A DNA stretch of 64,000 nucleotides from Ensifer sp. LC11 (GCF_001695835.1 NZ_MBSO01000012.1:124001-188000), one strand, 5' to 3'; positions 27,927 to 39,325 are shown, counted from the stretch's first letter. Translations and numbers: made by a program. The notes: a model not told the origin generated them from the letters alone.

Positions 27927-29804
27927 ATGGAGTTCGTCGAAAGGCCGAAGCCCTCAAGAAGCGCTGCCAGCCAACTCTTCGACGCCGCCGGCGCGCCGCC
28001 GCTTGATGTGCTGAAGCGCGTCTATGGCTATTCCGCCTTTCGCGGCAAGCAGCAGGCGGTGGTCGAGCACGTAGCGGCGGGTGGCGACGCGGTCGTGCTG
28101 TTTCCGACCGGCGCCGGCAAGTCGCTCTGTTTTCAGATTCCGGCGCTCTGCCGTCCCGGACTGGGTGTCGTCGTCTCGCCGCTGATCGCGCTGATGCGCG
28201 ACCAGGTGGAGGCGCTGAAGCAGCTCGGCGTCAACGCCGCAGCGCTCAACTCGTCACTGACGCGGGAGGAAGCGATTGCAGTGCGCCGGGAGATTTACGA
28301 CGGCACGCTCGATCTTCTCTATGTCACACCGGAGCGGATCGTCACCGACGGGTTCGCCGACCTCATCGGCAATGCGCGCATCGCACTCTTTGCCATCGAC
28401 GAGGCCCATTGCGTTTCGCAATGGGGTCATGACTTCCGCCCGGAGTATCGCGCGCTCGGGCTGCTTGCGGAGCGCTACCCCGGCGTCCCGCGCATCGCGC
28501 TGACGGCAACGGCAGATCCGCACACCCGCGACGATATCGTCGAGCGGCTGGCGCTGACCAATGCCGAGGTGTTCACCACCAGCTTCGACCGGCCGAACAT
28601 CGCTTACGAGATCGTCGAACGGGACCAGCCGCGCCAGCAATTGTTGCGTTTTCTCTCGCGGTTCAAGGGGGCCTCCGGCATCGTCTATTGCCTGTCGCGC
28701 GCCAAGGTCGAGGACACGGCCGAGTGGCTGAACGCGCAGGGAATCCGGGCGCTGCCCTATCACGCGGGCATGGATCGGGCGATCAGAGACAAACATCAGG
28801 ACGTGTTCCTGAAAGAAGAGAGCCTTTGCCTCGTCGCCACCGTCGCCTTCGGCATGGGCATCGACAAGCCGGATGTGCGCTATGTCGCCCATCTCGATCT
28901 GCCGGGATCGGTGGAGGCCTATTATCAGGAGACCGGGCGCGCCGGGCGTGACGGCCAGCCTTCGGACGTGTGGATGGCCTATGGCATGGCCGACGTGCTG
29001 CAGCGGCGCCGGATGATCGACGAGGGTGGTGCGGCGGATGACATCAAGCGCATAGAGCGCGGCAAGCTCAATGCGCTCTTGGCGATCTGCGAGACGGCCG
29101 GCTGCCGCCGGCAGGCGATCCTTGCGCATTTCGGCGAGGCCCATCCGGGGCGCTGCGGCCATTGCGACACCTGCCTGAAGCCGGTCGATACCTGGGACGG
29201 CACGGAAGCGGCGATCAAGGCGCTCGCGGCTATCTACCGCACGGGCGAACGCTTCGGCACCGGCCATGTGGTCGACGTGCTGGTGGGGACCGTCAACGAA
29301 AAGACCGAGCGCTTCGGCCATGTGGGGATGCCCGTTTTCGGCGCCGGCAAGGATCTGCCGGCCCGCACCTGGCAATCGGTGTTCCGGCAGCTGCTGGCGG
29401 CGGGGCTGATCAGCGTCGACCACACCGCCTTCGGCGCGCTGAAGCTCGAACCGGATGCGCGCACCGTCTTCAAGCGCGAACGGCAGATACTCTTCCGCAA
29501 GGACAGACCGACCTCGGGCAAGGCCGCGCGCGGAGCGAAGTCGGGCGCGCAGCGCGAGCGCGCCGATCTCGCCGGCTCCGATCTCGAACTGTTCGAGCTG
29601 TTGCGCGCCGAGCGTTTCTCGATCGCCAAGGACCTGAACGTGCCGCCCTACGTCGTCTTCCCGGATGCGACCCTGATCGCGCTCGCCAAGGAGCGCCCGC
29701 GCGATTTTGACGAGCTGCTCGACATTCCCGGCATCGGCGAGAGCAAGCGCGAGCGCTACGGCGAGGCATTCCTGGCGGTCATCGACGGATATGTGGATGG
29801 GTGA
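27927..29804 (+). CDS. recQ: ATP-dependent DNA helicase RecQ
   Basis: A 625-residue 3'-5' DNA helicase acting in recombination and repair. Order: superfamily 2 core with Walker [19 protein letters not shown] box [20 protein letters not shown], and motif [18 protein letters not shown]; the RecQ zinc cluster ([20 protein letters not shown] followed by CDTC); winged helix; and a C-terminal HRDC domain ending in [26 protein letters not shown] lies 6 bases before ATG. The stop overlaps an ATG of a short open frame that runs into an inverted repeat. Confidence 0.96.
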   Translation: MEFVERPKPSRSAASQLFDAAGAPPLDVLKRVYGYSAFRGKQQAVVEHVAAGGDAVVLFPTGAGKSLCFQIPALCRPGLGVVVSPLIALMRDQVEALKQLGVNAAALNSSLTREEAIAVRREIYDGTLDLLYVTPERIVTDGFADLIGNARIALFAIDEAHCVSQWGHDFRPEYRALGLLAERYPGVPRIALTATADPHTRDDIVERLALTNAEVFTTSFDRPNIAYEIVERDQPRQQLLRFLSRFKGASGIVYCLSRAKVEDTAEWLNAQGIRALPYHAGMDRAIRDKHQDVFLKEESLCLVATVAFGMGIDKPDVRYVAHLDLPGSVEAYYQETGRAGRDGQPSDVWMAYGMADVLQRRRMIDEGGAADDIKRIERGKLNALLAICETAGCRRQAILAHFGEAHPGRCGHCDTCLKPVDTWDGTEAAIKALAAIYRTGERFGTGHVVDVLVGTVNEKTERFGHVGMPVFGAGKDLPARTWQSVFRQLLAAGLISVDHTAFGALKLEPDARTVFKRERQILFRKDRPTSGKAARGAKSGAQRERADLAGSDLELFELLRAERFSIAKDLNVPPYVVFPDATLIALAKERPRDFDELLDIPGIGESKRERYGEAFLAVIDGYVDG

Positions 29805-29910
29805 TGTCCACGCGCATTCACGACCTCCCGGCCGCGCTGGCTTCTCGCAAGGAGCTGAAGCGACACTTTGCTTCGTGTTTCAGCGCCGTCGAGCCGATGG
29901 TTTTAGTGGT

Positions 29911-29967
29911 CTCTCGCGCCGCTGACGCCGCGCTGCTGGATTCCTGTGACAAGCACAGGAATGAGGG
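29911..29967 (+). repeat. Left 57-base inverted repeat of the GIY-YIG cassette
   Basis: Matches the reverse complement of 30405-30461 at 55 of 57 positions by eye. The inner end contains its own hairpin, ATTCCTGTG-ACAAG-CACAGGAAT. Together the two arms flank the broken GIY-YIG gene. Confidence 0.85.
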
Positions 29968-30042
29968 AAGAGGGGGATCAGTGACAGCGCGCCATCGCTC
30001 GCTTGAGGGAGCCGCTATCTGCTCCGTCGAACGGGAGAAAAC

Positions 30043-30332
30043 TCACAGGGCGTGCAGATAGTGCGAAATGTCCAGCCATTCCGGATTGGTCGCTTCGATC
30101 AGGCTCACTTTCCATTTGCGCGGCCACTTTTTCATTGTCTTCTCGCGCGTGATTGCCGTCGTCAGCAGATCGAATTCCTCAAACCAGACAAGGGTTTTAC
30201 CCCGTACCTGGATGTGAACCCAGGTGTAAGTTCGTTTTGGTGCTCGTAAAGACGGCCGGGGAGGTCGCGGGTCACCCCAATATACAGCGTGCCGTTCCGC
30301 TTGGATGCCAGGATGTAAACATAGCCTTTCAT
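30043..30332 (-). pseudogene. GIY-YIG endonuclease, frameshifted
   Basis: The minus strand from the ATG at 30332 encodes KGYVYILASKRNGTLYIGVT then RDLPGRLYEHQNELTPGFTS and RYGVK, the start of a small GIY-YIG (UPF0213-type) nuclease. The frame then breaks at a run of four A (30195-30198), and the rest of the family sequence continues in another frame: LVWFEEFDLLTTAITREKTM, KKWPRKWKVSLIEATNPEWL and DISHYLHAL, stopping at 30043. One missing base explains it. It lies between 57-base inverted repeats. Either a decayed gene, a sequencing error, or a minus-one programmed shift on the A run. Confidence 0.87.
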
Positions 30333-30404
30333 TCCTTTAGGTTGCAGTAATTCTGGGCGACTTCAAGGAAGAATTGCAGACTGTGAAGGATGCCCACGAC
30401 TCGA

Positions 30405-30461
30405 CCCTCATTCCTGTGCTTGTCACAGGAATCCAGCAGCGCCGCGTCGGCGGCGCGAGAG
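30405..30461 (-). repeat. Right 57-base inverted repeat of the GIY-YIG cassette
   Basis: Reverse-complement partner of 29911-29967, with two mismatches near the outer end. It lies about 200 bases before kbl. Confidence 0.85.
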
Positions 30462-30668
30462 GACTTATGAGTGACCAACACGGTCGAAACCGGATGGAAA
30501 ATGTCCCTCAGCGCTTCCGGCGCGACACAATATATCTCTCATGCCACCTCGTCGTGAAATGCCCTGTCGTTTTTTCGCCCGGTCCCGGAGCGCGCGGGAA
30601 TTTGCTGCAAGTCAAAAGCCGTCATGATACTCGTCATGCAAGCGATGTTTTCTTTGAGTGAGAGCGCC

Positions 30669-31856
30669 ATGACTTCAGCCTTCCTGTCCCATCTTCGTTC
30701 CGAACTCGAGGGCCTGAAGACGGCCGGGCTCTACAAGTCCGAGCGCGTCATCACCTCGAAGCAGGCGGGCGAAATCGAGGTCGCCTCGGGCGACCGCGTG
30801 CTCAATTTCTGCGCCAACAACTATCTCGGCCTTGCCGACAACGAGGAGCTGGCGGAGGCCGGCAAAGCGGCGCTCGACCGCTACGGTTACGGCATGGCGT
30901 CGGTGCGCTTCATCTGCGGCACGCAGGAAGAGCACAAACAGCTCGAGGCGCGCATTTCCTCCTTCCTCGGGATGGAAGACACCATCCTCTATTCCTCCTG
31001 TTTCGACGCCAATGGCGGCCTGTTCGAAACGCTGCTCGGCGAGGAGGACGCGATCATCTCCGACGCGCTCAACCACGCTTCCATCATCGACGGCGTGCGC
31101 CTCTCCAAGGCCAAGCGCTTCCGCTATGCCAACAACGACATGGCGGCGCTGGAAGAAGAGCTGAAGAAGGCCGAAGGCAGCCGCTTCAAGCTGATCGCCA
31201 CCGACGGCGTATTCTCGATGGACGGCATCATCGCCAATCTTGAAGGGGTCTGCGACCTCGCCGACAAGTATGGCGCCATGGTCATGGTCGACGACAGCCA
31301 CGCGGTCGGCTTCGTCGGCAAGAACGGCCGCGGCTCGGCCGAACATTGCGGCGTCGAGGGCCGGATCGACATCATCACCGGCACGCTCGGCAAGGCGCTC
31401 GGTGGCGCCTCGGGCGGCTATACCTCGGCCAAGGCCGATGTGGTTGATTGGCTGCGCCAGCGCTCGCGCCCCTATCTCTTCTCCAACACGCTGGCGCCGG
31501 TGATTGCGGCAGCCTCGCTGAAGGTCTTCGACCTGATCGAGAACGGCGACGCGCTGCGCGACCGGCTCTATGCCAACGCTGCGCTCTTCCGCACCGAGAT
31601 GTCGAAGCTCGGCTTCACGCTTGCAGGCGAGGGGCACCCGATCATCCCTGTCATGCTCGGCGATGCGGCGCTGGCCCAGGAGATGGCGGCGCGCATGCTG
31701 AACAAGGGCGTCTATGTCATCGGTTTCTCGTTCCCGGTCGTGCCGAAGGGTCAGGCGCGCATTCGCACGCAGATGTCGGCAGCGCATAGCGAGAACGACG
31801 TGCGCCGGACGATTGCCGCCTTCGAAGAGGTCGGCCGCGAGCTTGGCGTGATCTGA
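30669..31856 (+). CDS. kbl: 2-amino-3-ketobutyrate coenzyme A ligase
   Basis: A 395-residue PLP enzyme of the alpha-oxoamine synthase group. It cleaves 2-amino-3-ketobutyrate with CoA to glycine and acetyl-CoA, the second step of threonine breakdown. Signatures: [54 protein letters not shown] and the PLP lysine in [15 protein letters not shown]. The length is standard. The start MTSAFLSHL has GAGTGAGAGC upstream. tdh follows about 330 bases later in the same direction, after a repeat-rich spacer. Confidence 0.96.
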   Translation: MTSAFLSHLRSELEGLKTAGLYKSERVITSKQAGEIEVASGDRVLNFCANNYLGLADNEELAEAGKAALDRYGYGMASVRFICGTQEEHKQLEARISSFLGMEDTILYSSCFDANGGLFETLLGEEDAIISDALNHASIIDGVRLSKAKRFRYANNDMAALEEELKKAEGSRFKLIATDGVFSMDGIIANLEGVCDLADKYGAMVMVDDSHAVGFVGKNGRGSAEHCGVEGRIDIITGTLGKALGGASGGYTSAKADVVDWLRQRSRPYLFSNTLAPVIAAASLKVFDLIENGDALRDRLYANAALFRTEMSKLGFTLAGEGHPIIPVMLGDAALAQEMAARMLNKGVYVIGFSFPVVPKGQARIRTQMSAAHSENDVRRTIAAFEEVGRELGVI

Positions 31857-31894
31857 GGGAAGGCAAAGGTTTTACCCTCTCTTCGGCCTTGCCC

Positions 31895-31933
31895 CTCACC
31901 CTAGCCCTCTCCCCGCCAAGCGGGGAGAGGGGA
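31895..31933. repeat. GC-rich palindrome between kbl and tdh
   Basis: CCCTCTCCCCGCCAAGCGGGGAGAGGG is typed in two parts here: arms CCCTCTCCCCGC and GCGGGGAGAGGG around CAA. A second related palindrome with arms CTTCTCCCCGC and GCGGGGAGAAG lies at about 31999-32022. Repetitive extragenic palindrome-like units of this type are common in rhizobia. Confidence 0.65.
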
Positions 31934-32032
31934 CGTGCCCGGCAGATGGCCGAGGTGAGTTTGGCCTGAGAGGGAGTGGGAAGGGTGCGGCATATCCCTT
32001 CTCCCCGCAGGCGGGGAGAAGGTGGCGGCAGC

Positions 32033-32161
32033 CGGATGAGGGGCAAGCCCTCACCGGGCGGATGAGGGGCAAGCCCTCACCGGGCGGATGAGGGGCAAGC
32101 CCTCACCGGGCGGATGAGGGGCAAGCCCTCACCGGGCGGATGAGGGGCGAGCCCAAGCGGG
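32033..32161 (+). repeat. Tandem repeat, four 26-base units plus a degenerate fifth
   Basis: Units at 32033-32058, 32059-32084, 32085-32110 and 32111-32136 read identically, and a fifth, changed copy occupies 32137-32161 directly before the tdh ribosome site. Each unit contains the inverted pair GAGGG..CCCTC. There are no unique spacers, so it is a minisatellite and not a CRISPR array. Confidence 0.92.
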
Positions 32162-32184
32162 CAGACGATTTTGGAGGCAATCAA

Positions 32185-33219
32185 ATGACGAACATGATGA
32201 AGGCGCTGGTCAAGTCGAAGGCCGAAGTCGGGCTCTGGATGGAGCGGGTGCCAGTGCCGGAGATCGGCCCGAACGACGTGCTGATCAAGGTGAAGAAATC
32301 GGCGATCTGCGGCACCGACGTGCATATCTGGAACTGGGACCAATGGGCGCAGAAGACCATCCCCGTGCCGATGGTCGTCGGCCATGAGTTCATGGGCGAG
32401 ATCGCTGAAGTGGGGTCCGCCGTTACCAAGTACCATGTCGGCGAACGCGTGTCGGGCGAGGGCCATATCGTCTGCGGCAAGTGCCGCAACTGCCGCGCCG
32501 GTCGCGGCCATCTGTGCCGCAACACGCTCGGCGTCGGCGTCAATCGGCCGGGCTCCTTCGGCGAATTCGTCTGCCTGCCGGAATACAACGTCGTGCCGAT
32601 CCCGGAAGACGTGCCCGACGAGGTCGCGGCGATCTTCGATCCGTTCGGCAATGCCGTGCACACGGCGCTCTCGTTCGATCTCGTCGGCGAGGACGTGCTG
32701 GTCACCGGCGCCGGGCCGATCGGCATCATGGGCGCGCTCGTCGCCAAGCGCTCGGGCGCCCGCAAGGTCGTCATCACCGACATCAATCCGACGCGACTGG
32801 CCCTCGCCAAGAGCGTCGGCATCGACCATGTCGTCGACGCCTCCAAAGAAAACCTCGCCGACGTGATGAAGGCGATCGGCATGACCGAGGGCTTCGACGT
32901 TGGGCTGGAAATGTCGGGCGCGGCACCCGCCTTCCGCGACATGATCGACAAGATGAACAATGGCGGCAAGATCGCCATCCTCGGCATTGCGCCTGCCGGA
33001 TTCGAGATCGACTGGAACAAGGTGATCTTCAAGATGCTCAACCTCAAGGGCATCTATGGCCGTGAGATGTTCGAGACCTGGTACAAGATGATCGCCTTCG
33101 TGCAGGGCGGGCTCGATCTTTCCCCCGTCATCACCCACCGCATCAAGATCGACGAATTCCGCGACGGCTTCGAGGCGATGCGCTCTGGCAATTCCGGCAA
33201 GGTGGTGATGGACTGGTAA
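32185..33219 (+). CDS. tdh: L-threonine 3-dehydrogenase
   Basis: A 344-residue zinc-dependent medium-chain dehydrogenase that oxidises L-threonine to 2-amino-3-ketobutyrate with NAD, the first step of the pathway completed by Kbl. The catalytic zinc cysteine is in [15 protein letters not shown], the structural zinc cysteines in [15 protein letters not shown], and the nucleotide-binding turn in [25 protein letters not shown] precedes the ATG by 7 bases. The array of 26-base repeats ends just ahead of its ribosome site. Confidence 0.97.
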   Translation: MTNMMKALVKSKAEVGLWMERVPVPEIGPNDVLIKVKKSAICGTDVHIWNWDQWAQKTIPVPMVVGHEFMGEIAEVGSAVTKYHVGERVSGEGHIVCGKCRNCRAGRGHLCRNTLGVGVNRPGSFGEFVCLPEYNVVPIPEDVPDEVAAIFDPFGNAVHTALSFDLVGEDVLVTGAGPIGIMGALVAKRSGARKVVITDINPTRLALAKSVGIDHVVDASKENLADVMKAIGMTEGFDVGLEMSGAAPAFRDMIDKMNNGGKIAILGIAPAGFEIDWNKVIFKMLNLKGIYGREMFETWYKMIAFVQGGLDLSPVITHRIKIDEFRDGFEAMRSGNSGKVVMDW

Positions 33220-33259
33220 GGCCTTGAGGACCGCCGTGCACGGGTGATGCGCGGCGGGC

Positions 33260-33718
33260 TCAGTTGGCAAGGCCGAACTGGATCTCGATCTCGTGGTAGC
33301 GGGCGCCTTGGCCCGCCCAGCGATGATAGATCTCGCGGCTCTCGCCGGAGAAATTGTGCCTGCTCATCTCGATTGCGGTGACGAGTGGCGCGTAGCCCTG
33401 GGTGAAGAGGCTGCGCATCGGCCCCTGATGCCGTGCCGAGGCCACCATGATCGGCTCCAGATCGATCAGGTCGAGATCGCCGCGATAGTCGTCACCGCCC
33501 GTGACAGGCCGGCAGATGCGCCAGTCGAACAGCGTCTTGGCGTTTCTCGGCAGGCTCTGCGCGATGAAGATCCACGGGCCGGCAGGTGTCAGGCCCGTGC
33601 GCTCCATCTCTCCCTCGATCCTTAGCGCCAGCGCGGCGCTCTCGGCCCTGACCTCGGGAATGGTGAGCCGCCGCCCGATCGACAGCACGCGCATCGCGTC
33701 GGTTTCCTTGATAAGCAT
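33260..33718 (-). CDS. Probable GyrI-like small-ligand-binding protein
   Basis: A 152-residue soluble protein with no signal peptide. The pattern LTIPEVRAESAALALRIEGE, GPWIFIAQSLPRNAKTLFDW and PIMVASARHQGPMRSLFTQG suggests the SOUL/GyrI-like effector-binding fold, as in proteins related to the effector domains of AraC/MerR regulators. The fold is inferred and the ligand is unknown. GGAGGT lies upstream of the chosen ATG. It is convergent with tdh. Confidence 0.55.
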   Translation of the reverse strand: MLIKETDAMRVLSIGRRLTIPEVRAESAALALRIEGEMERTGLTPAGPWIFIAQSLPRNAKTLFDWRICRPVTGGDDYRGDLDLIDLEPIMVASARHQGPMRSLFTQGYAPLVTAIEMSRHNFSGESREIYHRWAGQGARYHEIEIQFGLAN

Positions 33719-34432
33719 CGTGGCACCTCCCATCTGTGGCGCGAAGGTCATCCGCGATCCGTTTGGGCGCAAGCGAAAAACCGGAACAGTTTTGCGACTT
33801 GCCTGCTGAAATCGTGTTTGCGGGGAATTGTTTTGCGCGCCGCTTGTGAAGCTCGTGCCTGGTCTGAGACCGGTACTCTCCGTCGTCGCTGCGGAGATGG
33901 GAAGGCCCAGCGGGATCGGATCGGTCCGCCGTGGCGGTGCCGATCGTCAAAGACGGTAAGCGTTCGGTTTAAAGGCAAGCGCGCTGTAGTTCTGGTTGCG
34001 GGTGCGGGTATGACACAACGACGCCTTGCCGATTAAATTATCGGCGCCCTTGTCTTTCAGCGGGCAGCGCCTACATCTTCAGCGGAAGCTGATAAACCCC
34101 AAAAAAGCGATAGGAACGGTGATTTTTACCGAATCAGCCGGTTTTTCAGCGGAAATGCTTGACGGGATCGAAAATTCTGGGAATCACCATTTCCGAATAA
34201 GAAATGGCGAAATGACACGGCGGTTAGGGAATCATGCCAGAGGCGTTTCAGTGGCAGGACTGTCGGAGCTTGCCCGCTTTGCCACGATCGCTATCGTGGT
34301 TAAACAGGAATTAAACATCATCCCGTTACGTCAGGGGAAATGATTCGGTGGCGGGTGCGCGGCGCACCCGGACCTTCGAGCGGCATTGGCACCGGGCTCA
34401 CGCCGGTTGCGACAAGGAAAGCGACGAACTAA
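33719..34432. other. Long promoter region upstream of rpoD
   Basis: About 715 bases without a supported gene. A CTTGAC element, the rhizobial -35 type, occurs at about 34158; no matching -10 was clear. The region 34060-34330 is more AT-rich than its flanks and probably carries the rpoD promoter(s). A possible 105-codon frame here starts with TTG and has no family features. Confidence 0.4.
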
Positions 34433-36490
<2,058 letters not shown>

Positions 36491-36549
36491 GCAGGCCGCA
36501 AGCTGCGCGGCGTTCCTCGAACGCTAAAGTCGGGAATATTGCAAAATAG

Positions 36550-36576
36550 AAAAGCCGGGCAGATTGCCCGGCTTTT
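36550..36576 (+). terminator. Rho-independent terminator after rpoD
   Basis: Stem AAAAGCCGGGC and GCCCGGCTTTTT with a short loop, 60 bases after the rpoD stop. Confidence 0.9.
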
Positions 36577-36721
36577 TCGTTTGTGGCTCACCCATGTGAT
36601 TTATTGTGAGGCCTTGCGCCCAGGAGTATATTCGCGCTTTCGCAGCAATTGGGGGCACCCCGTCTAAGACGCGGGAGCAATCGCACCGCGGGCGTGATGC
36701 GTGCCCTTTTGGAGGTGTGAG

Positions 36722-37015
36722 ATGACCACTTATGTCGTGCTCCTCAACTGGACAGAGCAGGGCGTGAAGAATGTGCGCGAGTCTCCGAAAAGGCTCGACG
36801 CGGCAAAGCAGGTGCTTTCCGACATGGGCGGCTCCTTCAAGCATTTCTTTTTGACGATGGGCGAATACGACATGGTGGCCATCTGCGAGGCGCCTGATGA
36901 TGCGGTTGCTGCGCGTTTCGCCTTGACGCTCGGTATGGCCGGCAATGTGCGCACGAAAACGCTGAAGGCATTTCCGGAGGCGGCCTATCGCGAACTGATT
37001 GCGTCGCTCGGCTAG
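36722..37015 (+). CDS. GYD-domain protein
   Basis: A 97-residue single-domain protein. The family signature FLTMGEYDMVAICEAPDDA (GEYD in place of GxYD) and the N-terminal TYVVLLNWTEQGVKNV identify it as a GYD-domain protein, a small ferredoxin-like fold of unknown function. GGAGGTG lies 5 bases before ATG. The stop codon TAG is also the first part of a downstream two-hairpin repeat. Confidence 0.88.
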   Translation: MTTYVVLLNWTEQGVKNVRESPKRLDAAKQVLSDMGGSFKHFFLTMGEYDMVAICEAPDDAVAARFALTLGMAGNVRTKTLKAFPEAAYRELIASLG

Positions 37016-37118
37016 AGCGCCGTGCGTTCATATGAACGCGCCAAGGACGCTCTAGCACTTTGATTCTAGAGCATCTTTCCGCCTCACGTGAATCCACTTG
37101 AGAGCGGGATGCTCTAGA
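37012..37118. repeat. Two-hairpin intergenic repeat, copy B
   Basis: Hairpin 1 (37012-37055) has outer arms CTAGAGCG and CGCTCTAG around the perfect palindrome GCGTTCATATGAACGC. Hairpin 2 (37065-37118) has arms TCTAGAGCATC and GATGCTCTAGA. Order, spacing and the CTTTGA-containing linker match copy A at 6977-7071, but the arms differ in compensating ways. It starts inside the stop codon of the GYD gene and may also act as a terminator. Confidence 0.72.
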
Positions 37119-37179
37119 GCCACAAGACGATCGCAGCTACGCAGACGGGATATCACGGTGAATGACGGCCAGCTGCTAC

Positions 37180-37962
37180 CTAAGGCGGCCCGTTTCCTGA
37201 GAGGATGCGAGCCGCGCCGCGCATGGCGTTGCGAAAGCCGTCGTCGAAGCTTACGCCACTTATCTGCCACTGATAAAGCTTGCCGTCCGCGTCCATGCGC
37301 CATTTGGCAATCCAGCCACGGGCGGCATCGGACCATGTGAGCGTGCCTGAAAGGGCGACATCGCCCTTGGTGTCCGCCGCCGGACCGACAAGGGTCTCCG
37401 GGGTCACCTGCGATAGAACGGCAAAGTCGAGCTTTTGAGCGGTCATGGTCGCTGCATCCGGTAAGACGACCGAAAGCGCCAGCGGGATGGCCGCCGCTTG
37501 AAGCGAGTCCGCCATATAGGGGCTTTCACTGCCGTCACGTGTGAGCACGAAGCGGCGCTTCTGATCCTTGACCGCGAGGAACACGGCGATCGCGGGGCGA
37601 GACTTGAGCCACGGCTTGCGGCCAAGCCGTGCGAGAAGCGGGTCCAGGGTCGCCGGTTCGTATCGACAGGTGAGGTCATGCGGCCGGTCGTGCGTGCCCT
37701 GTTCGTCGTGGATCGGAATACCTTCCAGCCGATCGCGATAGAAGAAGGTGGATACGAAGCTACCCGCTTGCGCCTCAAGTGCTGCGAAATCACTGTTATC
37801 GAGGATCGTCTGATCGCCCGAGAGTTTGACCAGCACTTCACGCAAGCATTCGCGAAAGCCGATCTGGCGGTTGATCTCGCCGGTGCCGGTGACGATCGCG
37901 TCGCTGCTGTAGAGTTGCGCTATGTCTGCCGCCTGCACCCATGCCGGCCCGCAAAGCAGCAT
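37180..37962 (-). CDS. DUF2066-domain protein, probably exported
   Basis: A 260-residue protein from the ATG, with the DUF2066 pattern: DAIVTGTGEINRQIGFRECL near the N-terminus, then VLVKLSGDQTI, and DGKLYQWQISGVSFDDGFRN near the end. The ATG leaves only a stub (LLCGPAWVQA) of what looks like a signal peptide. The 16 codons before it (NRTVAPAAKTHAFA) complete that peptide and begin with CTG at 38010, which overlaps the TGA of the upstream gene, so translation may start there. Same direction as the LprI-like gene; probably an operon. Confidence 0.8.
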   Translation of the reverse strand: MLLCGPAWVQAADIAQLYSSDAIVTGTGEINRQIGFRECLREVLVKLSGDQTILDNSDFAALEAQAGSFVSTFFYRDRLEGIPIHDEQGTHDRPHDLTCRYEPATLDPLLARLGRKPWLKSRPAIAVFLAVKDQKRRFVLTRDGSESPYMADSLQAAAIPLALSVVLPDAATMTAQKLDFAVLSQVTPETLVGPAADTKGDVALSGTLTWSDAARGWIAKWRMDADGKLYQWQISGVSFDDGFRNAMRGAARILSGNGPP

Positions 37963-38006
37963 GAGGGCGAACGCGTGCGTCTTTGCCGCCGGTGCAACGG
38001 TCCGGT

Positions 38007-38420
38007 TCAGTTTCCTGGCGGCAACGGGCAACTGAGGTCGCCTTCCTGGCAAGACAGATAGGTCTTGAAGTCCTTGATGCGGTTTTGGGTCACGCCGTCC
38101 TGGCATTGCGAGAGCACCATTGGATAGGCGGAGCCGCCATCCACGCCCGAGGCGGAGAACGTGCACTCCGCGTCGCGGAAGGCGATCCATGCCTTCTGCG
38201 CAGTGACGAGCAGTTTGGTCGCGTCCCGATTATCCTTCAGCCGCGCCTCGATCTGCTTGTATAGGGTGTTGAGTTCGGCATCGGATGCATCGAAGGACTT
38301 GTCCGCGCATTCGTTCATTGCCGCCTGGCTGGTGGCAGTGTCGCAATCGGCCGCCGATGCGGCCGGCGCCAGGCCGATAGACCCGACAAAGCTCACCAAG
38401 ATCAAAACAGGAAATCGCAT
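38007..38420 (-). CDS. Secreted LprI-like (DUF1311) protein
   Basis: A 137-residue exported protein. A signal peptide (RFPVLILVSFVGSIGLAPAA, cut after ASA) is followed by DCDTATSQAAMNECADKSFD, DAELNTLYKQIEARL and LLVTAQKAWIAFRDAECTF, the standard pattern of the lysozyme inhibitor LprI N-terminal domain. Four conserved cysteines can form disulfides in the periplasm. GGAG precedes ATG. The gene runs into the DUF2066 gene with overlapping end and start regions. Confidence 0.9.
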   Translation of the reverse strand: MRFPVLILVSFVGSIGLAPAASAADCDTATSQAAMNECADKSFDASDAELNTLYKQIEARLKDNRDATKLLVTAQKAWIAFRDAECTFSASGVDGGSAYPMVLSQCQDGVTQNRIKDFKTYLSCQEGDLSCPLPPGN

Positions 38421-38746
38421 CACTCGCTCTCCTCGTGTGGCGCCGTCTCCGGGCAACGATGACCGCTGACCGGCACGCCTTCCGAAAGTTGCCGAAACGG
38501 CCCGATTGCTGAACGGCCCTTTGACAGTAAAGCCTATTTTTAACCTGGAGTAGAGTGAATTTTTTCCATGCACGCCGCGGCCGCTGTTCGTTGGCCTTTG
38601 ATTCAAAAGGGATCCTTAACGTTTACGTTTTATCAATCTCTGGAGCGCCGCGGCTCCAACGGGCGGTGGCGGTGCTCAAGCATTCTTTCCCGAGGCATTC
38701 TCTTGCGCGCGCGAGCGGCATGCCCCGGGAAGCAAGAGGTTCTGCG
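38421..38746. other. Divergent promoter region, no gene seen
   Basis: About 325 bases between the LprI-like gene and the lytic transglycosylase gene, which point apart. An AT-rich patch near 38525-38640 likely carries a promoter. No palindrome worth naming. Confidence 0.35.
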
Positions 38747-39316
38747 ATGCGTTGCGTATTTGTCGTCGTCCTCCTGTTTTTGGCCGGCTGCGGAACGGTG
38801 CCGAGAGACACCCGGAACGCCTGCGCGGTTTTCGAGCAGCGAGATGGCCTATTCAACAATTGGCGCCGGGAAGCCTATGGCGCCCAGCGTGAATACGGCG
38901 TGCCCGTACCGATCCTGATGGCGACGATCTATACCGAATCCGGCTTTCGCCATAACGCCCGGCCGCCGCGCACCAGGCTCTTCGGCTTCATTCCGTGGAC
39001 GCGCGTCTCCACGGCCTACGGTTACTCGCAGGCGCTTGACGGTACCTGGGCGCGCTATCAGAGCGAAACCGGCCGCTGGGCGGCACGGCGTTCGGATTTC
39101 GGCGACGCGATCCGCTTCATCGCCTGGTATCACCGTGAGAGCGCTCAAAAGAACGGCATTGCGCTCAATGATGCCTACCGGCTTTACATCGCCTATTACC
39201 ATGGCCACGCCGGCTATGCCCGCGGCAACTGGAGCCAAACGGCCAAGACCGGCGCCAAGCGGGCGGCCGGCATGGCTTCGGCCTATAGCCAGCAATTGCG
39301 CGGCTGCGGCAGCTAG
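38747..39316 (+). CDS. Lytic transglycosylase-like lipoprotein
   Basis: A 189-residue lipoprotein with lipobox LAGC (Cys15). The body is an SLT-type lysozyme fold: VPVPILMATIYTESGFRHNA with the catalytic-type glutamate in TES, then TAYGYSQALDGTWARYQSET and YRLYIAYYHGHAGYARGNW. It would cut peptidoglycan glycan strands from the membrane-anchored position. The ATG at 38747 follows AGAGG. The short length is typical of the small SLT lipoproteins of Rhizobiales. Confidence 0.9.
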   Translation: MRCVFVVVLLFLAGCGTVPRDTRNACAVFEQRDGLFNNWRREAYGAQREYGVPVPILMATIYTESGFRHNARPPRTRLFGFIPWTRVSTAYGYSQALDGTWARYQSETGRWAARRSDFGDAIRFIAWYHRESAQKNGIALNDAYRLYIAYYHGHAGYARGNWSQTAKTGAKRAAGMASAYSQQLRGCGS

Positions 39317-39325
39317 GATGCCGCG

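Noticed and set aside
29804-30061. Small gene starting on the recQ stop codon
   Set aside because: Only about 36 codons precede the inverted repeat, whose own sequence supplies the rest; no homology recognised. It may be a truncated gene but is not supported well enough to annotate.
32033-32161. CRISPR array
   Set aside because: Repeat units abut directly with no spacers, and no cas gene is present.
34026-34343. 105-codon frame upstream of rpoD
   Set aside because: Begins with TTG, lacks a ribosome site and resembles nothing known; more likely the promoter region.
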